A DNA stretch of 7,830 nucleotides from positions 1 through 7,830 of the forward strand of contig JAJYIC010000110.1 of assembly GCA_021790295.1 (NCBI GenBank). Direction: 5' to 3'. The translations under genes and the position numbers were made by a program. Shown here piece by piece: positions 1 through 5,179 of this stretch (positions are counted from its first letter, which is position 1; every line of letters begins with the position of its first letter). Source of the DNA: Pseudomonadota bacterium (GTDB lineage: Bacteria; Pseudomonadota; Alphaproteobacteria; ATCC43930; CGMCC-115725). Under the pieces are notes generated by a model that saw only the letters and a program-made list of their open reading frames with translations, was not told the origin of the DNA and made no database searches.

Positions 1-2
1 GC

Positions 3-1178
3 GTCGATGAGGAGGTGGTAAAGCCGGCTTCGGCGGAGGTTGCGGGCCAACTGACGAAGGCATTCGCAGAGGCGCTTCCCGGGGCCGAAGCGGTCATCCT
101 TTCCGATTATGCCAAAGGGGCGCTCAGCGAGGCGGTTCTCTTCGACGCGGTGGCAAAGGCCAAAAGCGCCGGCAAATTGATCCTCGCAGACCCCAAAAGC
201 CGCGACTTTTCGCGCTATCGCGGGGTGACGGTCCTGACCCCCAACCGGCTCGAGATCCTCACCGCGACCGGGATCGAGTGCGGCGATGACGCCGGGATCG
301 AAAGGGCCGGGCGCCGCGCTCTCGAAATCTGCGAAGCCGAGAGCGTTGTCGTCACCCGCGGCGCCGATGGCCTCAGCGTCGTTCCTCGCTTCGGGCCGCC
401 CTTTCATGTGCCGAGCCGGGCGCGCGGGGTGTTCGACGTCTCGGGCGCAGGCGACACCCTCGTCGCCGCGCTCGCCCTTGCTCTCGCCGCGAAGATGCCG
501 TTTGTCGAGGCCGCCCATCTTGCCAATGCCGCCGCCGGGGTGGTGGTCGGAAAGCCGGGAACCGCGACAGTCGGCGCGCGCGAACTCGAGGAGGCGCTCG
601 AAGAAGAGCGCGCCGGAGAAATCTCGCACAAGATCGGAAGCCTCGATGAGGCGCTGTTGCGGATTGCCCGTTGGCGCGCGGGAGGGGCGCGGATCGGTTT
701 TACCAACGGCTGCTTCGATCTCATCCATCCGGGCCATGTCAAGCTTCTGACGAAAGCGCGGGCGGAATGTGATCGTCTGATCGTCGGCCTCAACAGCGAC
801 TCTTCGGTCAAACGGCTCAAAGGGCCGGAAAGGCCGGTCCAGAACGAAGGGGCGCGCGCCACCGTCCTCGCCTCCTTTGCCGCCGTGGATCTCGTCGTCC
901 TGTTCGCGGAAGAGGAGCCGATGCGGCTGATCACCGCCATACGCCCGGATCTCCTTTTCAAAGGTGCGGATTATGCGCCGCAAGATGTCGTCGGCGGCGA
1001 ATTCGTCCGCTCTTACGGCGGCCGGCTTTGTCTCGTTCCTCTCGAAGCCGGAGAGAGCACGACCCGCACGATCGCGCGGATCGCAAACGGCAAAACGGCG
1101 GCCCCGCGCGAGCGAAGAAAGCGAGACGGGGAAGCGACAACGATCCGCCGCGTTAAAGGCGGAAGGCTTCGCGGCTGA
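3..1178 (+). CDS. hldE: Bifunctional heptose-7-phosphate kinase / heptose-1-phosphate adenylyltransferase HldE, 5'-truncated by window edge
   Basis: Cytosolic enzyme of ADP-heptose synthesis for the LPS inner core. The N-terminal PfkB/ribokinase-type domain phosphorylates D-glycero-D-manno-heptose 7-phosphate at C1, and the C-terminal domain transfers AMP from ATP. The frame is open to the left edge, so the true start and roughly the first quarter of the protein lie outside. Numbering from the Val codon at 15: kinase features include VILSDYAKGAL (27-37) and the PfkB signature FDVSGAGDT, with catalytic-base Asp147 in SGAGD (143-147). NAAAGVVVGKPGT closes the kinase domain. The nucleotidyltransferase domain starts near 210 and carries TNGCFDLIHPGH (230-241) with the HxGH nucleotide-binding motif. 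The protein continues about 25-30 residues past the usual end (near STTRTIARI, 348-356) as an Arg/Lys-rich tail. The family assignment is secure. The tail is unusual. Confidence 0.94.
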   Translation, partial: VDEEVVKPASAEVAGQLTKAFAEALPGAEAVILSDYAKGALSEAVLFDAVAKAKSAGKLILADPKSRDFSRYRGVTVLTPNRLEILTATGIECGDDAGIERAGRRALEICEAESVVVTRGADGLSVVPRFGPPFHVPSRARGVFDVSGAGDTLVAALALALAAKMPFVEAAHLANAAAGVVVGKPGTATVGARELEEALEEERAGEISHKIGSLDEALLRIARWRAGGARIGFTNGCFDLIHPGHVKLLTKARAECDRLIVGLNSDSSVKRLKGPERPVQNEGARATVLASFAAVDLVVLFAEEEPMRLITAIRPDLLFKGADYAPQDVVGGEFVRSYGGRLCLVPLEAGESTTRTIARIANGKTAAPRERRKRDGEATTIRRVKGGRLRG

Positions 1179-1184
1179 AAGCGC

Positions 1185-1208
1185 GGGCCCCAAGCGATCG
1201 CGGGGGCC
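1185..1208. terminator. Short GC hairpin between convergent hldE and ada ends
   Basis: GGCCCC at 1186-1191 pairs with GGGGCC at 1203-1208 around an 11-base loop that contains GCGATCGC. On the plus strand it is followed by the pyrimidine-rich TTATCCTTCCTTTT, which overlaps the end of ada. It lies 7 bases after the hldE stop and abuts the ada stop, so it could end transcription from either side. The stem is only 6 bp and the T-run is interrupted, so this is a weak terminator call. Confidence 0.35.
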
Positions 1209-2288
1209 TTATCCTTCCTTTTCGCGGGCAAGAAGCAGGCGCTTGCGCTCTTTTCCCCAACGGTAGCCGGCAAGGCTTCCATCGCTTCTCCTCACCCGGT
1301 GACAAGGGACGGCGACGGCGAGGCGGTTTGCGGCGCAGGCGCGGGCGACGGCGCGCGCCGCTTTGGGCGCCCCGATGCGCTGTGCGACGGCGCCGTAACT
1401 TGCCGTCGATCCCGGCGGGATCTCGCGCAAAGCCGCCCACACCCGCCGTTCGAAGGCGGTGCCTTGGACGTCGAGAGGAAGATCGAGCCCTTGCGCCGGC
1501 GCCTCGACAAGTGCGACGACTTTCGCCACCAGACGCTCGAAGTCGCGTTCGCCTGCGCGCAGGTCCGACTTCGGAAACCGCTTTTCGAGTTCGCGCCGCA
1601 AACTCTCGCGATCCTCGCCGAAAAAGATGGCGCAAACCCCTTTTTCCGTGGCCGCCACGAGAAGGAGGCCGAGAAAGCATGTGCCGAATGCGAAACGTAT
1701 CGCGACCCCCTCGCCGCCTTTCCGGAAGCGGCTCGGCGTCATCCCCAGAATCGCCGAGGAGGCGGCGTAAAATCTTCCATTGGAGTTGAAGCCGGCATTG
1801 TAGATCGCTTCGGTGACGCTCCCCGAGCGGCCGAGTTCCTCGCGCACGCGGCGCGCCCTTTCGGCCTCGGCAAAGCCTCGCGGGGTCACCCCGGTGAGGC
1901 TTTTGAAGATGCGATGAAAATGAAAACGGCTTATGCCCGCGATCTTGGCGAGGCTTTTGAGATCGGGGATCTCATCGCTCTCCTTGATGAGGCGGCAGGC
2001 TCTTTCGACCGCCAGAGCCTGCTCTTTTTCGGCCGGAGGCCCGTTCGGCCGGCAGCGTTTGCAGGGACGAAAGCCGGCTTTCTCGGCCTGCGCCGCCGAG
2101 GAGAAAAAGCGCAGATTGGCGGGGCGCGGAAGGCGCGCGGCGCAAGAAGGCCGGCAATAGACCCCGGTCGAAAGGACGCCGTAAAAGAAATGCCCGTCCG
2201 CGCTTTTGTCGCGCCGCAGAAGAGCCTGCGAACGCTCCTCTCTGCTTTCGAAAGCGGAAGGCTGCGGTTTCGCGTCTCGCAGAAGCAT
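1209..2288 (-). CDS. ada: Ada: methylphosphotriester / O6-methylguanine-DNA methyltransferase and AraC-type activator
   Basis: Repairs alkylated DNA by irreversible methyl transfer to its own cysteines. In E. coli Ada, methylation of the N-terminal cysteine turns the protein into an activator of the adaptive response. All three parts are visible in the 359-residue product. The zinc/phosphotriester domain has C45-R-P-S-C49 and C76-K-R-C79, with C45 the expected acceptor. An AraC-type HTH follows at about 109-190 (FHFHRIFKSLTGVTPRGF). The C-terminal MGMT domain has the acceptor in VPCHRV (Cys329) followed by SLAGYRWG. The ATG at 2288 is preceded by AAAGGA with 8-base spacing. The frame stays open to a TTG at 2375, but that start would add residues across a repeat and has no comparable ribosome site. 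No alkB or alkA neighbour is visible. It ends back-to-back with hldE. The family call is secure. Confidence 0.94.
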   Translation of the reverse strand: MLLRDAKPQPSAFESREERSQALLRRDKSADGHFFYGVLSTGVYCRPSCAARLPRPANLRFFSSAAQAEKAGFRPCKRCRPNGPPAEKEQALAVERACRLIKESDEIPDLKSLAKIAGISRFHFHRIFKSLTGVTPRGFAEAERARRVREELGRSGSVTEAIYNAGFNSNGRFYAASSAILGMTPSRFRKGGEGVAIRFAFGTCFLGLLLVAATEKGVCAIFFGEDRESLRRELEKRFPKSDLRAGERDFERLVAKVVALVEAPAQGLDLPLDVQGTAFERRVWAALREIPPGSTASYGAVAQRIGAPKAARAVARACAANRLAVAVPCHRVRRSDGSLAGYRWGKERKRLLLAREKEG

Positions 2289-2373
2289 GGCGTCGATCCT
2301 TTGCGAAGGCCTCGTTCTCCCCGATATTTGGCGTCGGATAAGCCTGCCGCACCCCGTTTCTTGCCCGGCAATC

Positions 2374-2412
2374 AAAAATGCCTGGCGAAAACACCCGGCA
2401 AAAACGCCCGGC
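2374..2412. repeat. Three tandem 13-bp direct repeats upstream of ada
   Basis: Read on the minus strand, the units are GCCGGGCGTTTTT (2412-2400), GCCGGGTGTTTTC (2399-2387) and GCCAGGCATTTTT (2386-2374), with an exact 13-base period and consensus GCCRGGYRTTTTY. A further GCCGGGC occurs at 2369-2363, out of phase by 4 bases. The array sits about 85-125 bases upstream of the ada ATG and about 40 bases beyond the stop of the preceding gene. It may be an array of regulator sites or the T-rich end of the upstream transcript. I do not recognise the motif, and no E. coli-type Ada box is evident. Confidence 0.6.
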
Positions 2413-2453
2413 CGAAGGCAAAGGATATGCCGCGCGCGAGTGAGGGGGAGGCC

Positions 2454-3017
2454 TTAGCCGCCCGGAAAAGGGTTTTCGTTCGCGACGAGAGGCGCGGTTG
2501 CGATCCCGAGAGAAAGATTTGCAAGAGGCCAGGGATCCGGTGAAAGGGGACAGATCTCGATCCCGCCCGAAGGAGGGGCGCCGTATCTGACCCGTGCGAA
2601 GCCTCCTGCCCAAAGCGAAAAAAGCCGGTCGCCGCCCCGGCGGCGCGAGGAGCCGAGGGTCGAAAGGGCCAGGAGATCGATCTCTTCGGCGATGCGCGGA
2701 GGGGTTTCGGGGTCGTCGTAATAGGCCCGCATCCGCGCCTCGCTGCCGCTCACGAGGGAAAACGCGTGCCAATGAGCGACCGCGATAAGGGCGTGAACGA
2801 GATCGATCGAGGCTTCAGCGGTCTCGCCGCCGAAAAGATCGGATGCCGGGTCGATCAGGATGCGCAACCCTTGTTTTATCGACAAAGGCAGGAAAAGCGA
2901 GCTTTGTTGCGCAACGGGATCGCGTGGACGAGGCGCCGGGGCATCGCTCCCGGCGAGAGGGCGCCAAACCAGATCCACCCCCTCACCAGGCGTGGCCGAG
3001 ACCTGCTCCATTTTCAT
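2454..3017 (-). CDS. Small DUF5131 (phage Gp37/Gp68)-like protein lacking the cysteine motif
   Basis: About 187 residues, no signal peptide or membrane segment seen. The middle resembles the conserved core of the DUF5131 / phage Gp37-Gp68 family as I remember it. LRILIDPASDLFGGE parallels the family's IFVNSMSDLFHED. The stretch VAHWHAFSLVSGSEARMRAYYDDP parallels its AHWHxFQVLTKRxERMRxYLxDP. Near the C-terminus PWPLANLSLGIAT parallels WPLPNVWLGVS. The usual N-terminal WNPxxGCxxxSxGCxxCYA cysteine cluster and the C-terminal half with the GGESGxxARP region are absent, so a cluster-dependent activity is unlikely. Start: ATG at 3017 or in-frame ATG at 3011; GGGAG and AAGGA lie just upstream and fit either. 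It follows the XRE regulator gene by about 95 bases, with its own promoter-like sequence between. The biological role is unknown. Similarity is by eye only. Confidence 0.72.
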   Translation of the reverse strand: MKMEQVSATPGEGVDLVWRPLAGSDAPAPRPRDPVAQQSSLFLPLSIKQGLRILIDPASDLFGGETAEASIDLVHALIAVAHWHAFSLVSGSEARMRAYYDDPETPPRIAEEIDLLALSTLGSSRRRGGDRLFSLWAGGFARVRYGAPPSGGIEICPLSPDPWPLANLSLGIATAPLVANENPFPGG

Positions 3018-3054
3018 TTCCTTGCTCCCTGTTCTTCCCCGGAGGGAGTATTTG

Positions 3055-3082
3055 GTTATATAGTCTACTGATAGAAGACAAA
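3055..3082 (-). promoter_or_regulatory. Putative promoter with embedded 17-bp palindromic operator
   Basis: This is the only strongly AT-rich patch between the XRE gene and the DUF5131-like gene. On the minus strand TTTGTC (3082-3077) and TATAAC (3060-3055) are 16 bases apart, a plausible -35/-10 pair giving a leader of roughly 30 bases. Between them, at 3063-3079, GTCTACTGATAGAAGAC is an imperfect inverted repeat of form GTCTnCT-nnn-AGnAGAC. A palindrome between -35 and -10 is the typical position for a repressor site. The XRE protein encoded immediately upstream is the natural candidate ligand, but that is inference. Confidence 0.45.
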
Positions 3083-3111
3083 CGCGCCGATGCGGCGAGT
3101 TGCCGCGCCCC

Positions 3112-3918
3112 TCAAGCGGGGCCGCTCTGCCAGACGACGGTCCCGAGGAGGGTTGCGGGCGCCGAAGGGTTCGGCTCGAAGACGAGGGCGCCCGCGCGCA
3201 TCTTGTCTTCCCGCAACAATCCGCGCGAGGCCCCTGCTTCGGCAAGCGAAGAAGCGCGCGAGGCGGGATCGATCAGGAGCGTGCGCGGTATCTCAGGGTT
3301 TTTCGAGCGCGTCAAAAGCAGAAGATCGCCGTCGAGACTGCGCTCGAGAAGCCCGTAAAGAATTTCGCGTGTGCGGCGCAGAGCGAGCGGGCTTGCCGGG
3401 TCGAGCCAGAAGCGCACCGCGATCTTGCCGCGAAGAGGCAGGCTTTGCCCGGGCTCTAAAGGGCGGATGACGAGAACGGTTCCGGAGGGATAATCGAGAT
3501 CGGCGCTGTCGTCGGCGATCTCGGCGGCAAAACACTCCTCGGGTGCGGCGAGGCGAGGGCCGACCTCGAGTCTTTTCCAGGGCAAAGGGCGGTCGAAGGA
3601 AGGCGGGCGAAATTCGCTGAAAGCGCCGGCGATCGCGAGCGTGATCGGCACCGTGCGCGAACCCGCCTCGCCCAAAAGCTCCGCCAGGGAAGAACCGAGG
3701 GCGGCGGCGATGCGTTTTCCGGTCGCCGGCATGATCTGTTTTGTCCCGCGTTCGAGAGCGCTGATCTCCTGTTTCGAGAGTTTTGCCGCTCTTCCAAGCT
3801 CTTCCTGGGTGAATCCTCGGGCTTGGCGCAGCTCGCGCAAGCGGTTCGGGAATTTCGAACTTTGAAGGGGCTTCGGCGGGCGTCCCGCTCGGTTGCGCCT
3901 TGGTTTTCTTTCCTCCAC
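3112..3918 (-). CDS. XRE-family transcriptional regulator with degenerate LexA/S24-like C-terminal domain
   Basis: Predicted DNA-binding regulator of about 268 residues. A basic N-terminus contains RAGRPPKP (10-17), which loosely resembles an AT-hook. A Cro/CI-type HTH spans about 27-82 (RLRELRQARGFTQEELGRAA, then KLSKQEISALERG). The C-terminal half (about 120-266) has the outline of a LexA/CI peptidase S24 fold: CFAAEIADDSADLDYPSGTVLVIRP, a GKIAVRFW strand, and a final LLGTVVW like the family's vvGrVv end. Ser138 could match the catalytic Ser, but the following Met of GDSM is Ala, and where the general-base Lys is expected I see Arg (LRRT). Self-cleavage is therefore doubtful. I chose GTG at 3918, which has GGA 6 bases upstream. 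The frame runs on to a TTG at 3987 inside the LLM gene with no ribosome site. It lies 41 bases after the LLM gene, so co-transcription is possible. Confidence 0.85.
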   Translation of the reverse strand: MEERKPRRNRAGRPPKPLQSSKFPNRLRELRQARGFTQEELGRAAKLSKQEISALERGTKQIMPATGKRIAAALGSSLAELLGEAGSRTVPITLAIAGAFSEFRPPSFDRPLPWKRLEVGPRLAAPEECFAAEIADDSADLDYPSGTVLVIRPLEPGQSLPLRGKIAVRFWLDPASPLALRRTREILYGLLERSLDGDLLLLTRSKNPEIPRTLLIDPASRASSLAEAGASRGLLREDKMRAGALVFEPNPSAPATLLGTVVWQSGPA

Positions 3919-3959
3919 GATCTTTCCGCCCGATAGGAGCCCTAAGGTTCTCCCTCTTT

Positions 3960-4808
3960 TCAGAAGCGCTTTATCAAAGCCGCCCAACGGTCGAGGATGG
4001 GCAGCGTCTGATCGGCCTTTTCCGACGGCAGGATGACGATCACGCGGGCGACGCCCTCATCGCGGTAGCGTTCGAGAGATTCGCGGTTTTCCTTGGCCCC
4101 GAAAATGCTGATCGGCACGCTTTGCGGGTCGCGCCCCGCCGCCGCCGCCATCTCCCGGAACTGCGGCAGGAATTCCGCAACATCCTCGTATTGGGGGCGC
4201 GCGGCATTCGGCACCCAACCCTCGCCGTAACGCAAGGCGCGCCGCGCCCCTTGCGGGAAGGCGCCGCCGACGATGACCGCGGGGTAAGGCTTTTGCAGCG
4301 GTTTCGGCCATGTCATCAAAGGGGGAAAATCGACCAATTCGCCGTGATATTCCGCCTTTTCCTTGGTCCAGATTTCCTTCATCGCCTCGATGCGCTCGCG
4401 CATCAGCTTGAAGCGGGTCTTGAACGCGGTACCGTGGTCGGCCATCTCCTCGGCGTTCCAGCCGCCGCCGACGCCGAACAGAAAGCGCCCGCCGCAGATG
4501 TGATCGATCGAGGCGACGAGCTTTGCCGTCTGGATCGGATCGCGCTGGGGGATAAGGCAGACCCCGGTTGCGAGCTTCAAGCTCTTCGTCGCCATCGCCG
4601 CGGCGGTCAGGGTGACAAACGGATCCATCACATCGTAATAGCGCCTCGGCAAATCGCCGCCCGAAGGGAAAGGGCTCGCGCGCGAAACCGGGATGTGCGA
4701 GTGCTCGGGCGCCCACAAGGATTCGAAACCGCGTTCTTCGAGGGCCCGCGCAAGCGCATCGGGTGCCATCGAATAATCGGTGAAAAACATCGCTGCGCCA
4801 AAATCCAT
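3960..4808 (-). CDS. LLM-class flavin-dependent oxidoreductase (F420-type, TIGR03619-like)
   Basis: Soluble 282-residue enzyme of the bacterial luciferase-like monooxygenase superfamily, (beta/alpha)8 fold. Motifs: GFESLWAPEHSHIP (27-40); MDPFVTLTAAAMATKSLKLATGVCLIPQRDPI (61-92); and the very typical GGRFLFGVGGGWNAEEMADHG (106-126). WPKPLQKPYPAVIVGG (167-182) and RYGEGWVPNA (193-202) follow. This pattern fits the subfamily annotated as putative F420-dependent oxidoreductases. Most alphaproteobacteria are not known to make F420, so FMN may be the real cofactor. The substrate cannot be told. ATG at 4808 has a strong AAGGAGG ribosome site. The frame stays open to 4937, but that extension is a low-complexity Arg-rich stretch. 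It is divergent from the transporter gene and may head a transcript running into the XRE gene. Confidence 0.93.
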   Translation of the reverse strand: MDFGAAMFFTDYSMAPDALARALEERGFESLWAPEHSHIPVSRASPFPSGGDLPRRYYDVMDPFVTLTAAAMATKSLKLATGVCLIPQRDPIQTAKLVASIDHICGGRFLFGVGGGWNAEEMADHGTAFKTRFKLMRERIEAMKEIWTKEKAEYHGELVDFPPLMTWPKPLQKPYPAVIVGGAFPQGARRALRYGEGWVPNAARPQYEDVAEFLPQFREMAAAAGRDPQSVPISIFGAKENRESLERYRDEGVARVIVILPSEKADQTLPILDRWAALIKRF

Positions 4809-4869
4809 CGCCCCCCTCCTTCTGCCGTCGATCGCTCGACGCGGACGTTTTTGCAAGAGAGGCCGAGAG

Positions 4870-4900
4870 TCTTGCGCTCGAAGCGCGCTTCTGCGCAAGA
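4870..4900. repeat. Inverted repeat with nested palindrome (hairpin A)
   Basis: TCTTGCGC (4870-4877) and GCGCAAGA (4893-4900) are perfect 8-bp arms. Between them lies the perfect 12-bp palindrome GAAGCGCGCTTC (4880-4891). An alternative pairing joins TCGAAGC (4878-4884) with GCTTCGA (4901-4907), so the segment could switch between two structures as RNA or bind a dimeric protein as DNA. It lies about 60-90 bases upstream of the LLM gene start. Confidence 0.5.
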
Positions 4901-4953
4901 GCTTCGACGAGGCTTTGTCCGCCGCCGCGGCGATCACCGCCGTTTGCGGGAGA

Positions 4954-4985
4954 GCGGGCGCGAGAGCATCCCCTCTCGCGCCTGC
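4954..4985. repeat. Strong inverted repeat (hairpin B)
   Basis: GGCGCGAGAG (4957-4966) and CTCTCGCGCC (4973-4982) are perfect 10-bp arms around the 6-base loop CATCCC. A G-T wobble and two further pairs (4955/4984, 4954/4985) lengthen the stem to about 13 bp. No T-run follows on either strand, so it is not a standard intrinsic terminator. Its role is unknown. Confidence 0.55.
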
Positions 4986-5040
4986 CGGTGCGGGAAAACG
5001 CCTGGAGCCGAGGCGCGGAAAAGAGCCCCGCGAAAAGCGC

Positions 5041-5061
5041 CCGGGGAAAACCCTTCCCCGG
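5041..5061. repeat. Compact inverted repeat (hairpin C)
   Basis: CCGGGGAA (5041-5048) and TTCCCCGG (5054-5061) are perfect 8-bp arms with a 5-base AACCC loop. No T-run follows. It may be an operator for the divergent pair or part of a structured transporter leader. Confidence 0.5.
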
Positions 5062-5102
5062 CGAATTTCGGGCGGTTAGCCTTGGCGCAACGGAAGGGCG
5101 CC

Positions 5103-5159
5103 GCCTGCCGACGCGGCGCCCCGGCGAGGGGCCGCGGCAGGCCCGGCGCGGATTTTTTT
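5103..5159 (+). terminator. Leader hairpin plus T7 run upstream of MFS gene, possible attenuator
   Basis: GCCTGCCG (5103-5110) pairs with CGGCAGGC (5135-5142), and inside it GCCCC (5118-5122) pairs with GGGGC (5128-5132). Ten bases later comes a run of seven T's (5153-5159). A competing short stem, CCGCG (5132-5136) with CGCGG (5147-5151), abuts the T-run and excludes the larger hairpin. No plus-strand gene lies upstream to be terminated, and the transporter ATG is only 20 bases downstream. An attenuator, or the end of a small plus-strand RNA, are the readings I would consider. Neither is proven. Confidence 0.4.
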
Positions 5160-5179
5160 GATCGGGGGGAGTAGAGGAC

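Larger units (their letters stand above)
4809..5179. other. 371-base divergent intergenic region, structured, no credible gene
   Basis: Lies between the divergent starts of the LLM oxidoreductase and the MFS transporter. Frames open here on either strand encode Arg/Pro-rich, low-complexity peptides and have no good ribosome site, so I call no gene. The region carries four inverted repeats (about 4870, 4955, 5041 and 5103), annotated separately, and ends with a T7 run at 5153-5159. It must hold the promoters for both flanking genes, but no convincing -35/-10 pair stands out in this GC-rich sequence. Confidence 0.6.

Noticed and set aside
2289..2375. Longer Ada start (TTG at 2375)
   Set aside because: The ATG at 2288 has AAAGGA at good spacing and gives a normal-length Ada. 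The extension has no ribosome site and reaches into the tandem repeat.
2289..2453. E. coli-type Ada box upstream of ada
   Set aside because: I looked for AAAGCGCA and AAT-N6-GCAA forms on the ada strand and found no convincing match.
1299..2543. 414-codon plus-strand frame opposite ada
   Set aside because: Arg/Ala-rich with no recognisable motif, while the opposite strand encodes every Ada hallmark with a good ribosome site.
3063..3079. SOS (LexA) box
   Set aside because: The palindrome does not fit GTTC-N7-GTTC or CTG-N10-CAG, so SOS control is not supported.
3919..3987. Longer XRE start (TTG at 3987) overlapping the LLM stop
   Set aside because: No Shine-Dalgarno before this TTG. GTG at 3918 has GGA at 6-base spacing and leaves the HTH intact. 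It remains possible if translation is coupled.
2454..3987. Prophage or genomic island
   Set aside because: A phage-type repressor and a Gp37/Gp68-like protein hint at phage origin, but there is no integrase, structural gene, attachment repeat or drop in GC content.
4780..5079. Possible 99-residue plus-strand gene in the divergent gap
   Set aside because: Starts inside the LLM gene, has no ribosome site, and its Arg-rich composition matches the non-coding frames around it.
3900..5174. 424-codon plus-strand frame across the LLM gene and the intergenic gap
   Set aside because: Arg/His/Pro-rich composition and no motif; the minus strand has an unmistakable LLM enzyme.
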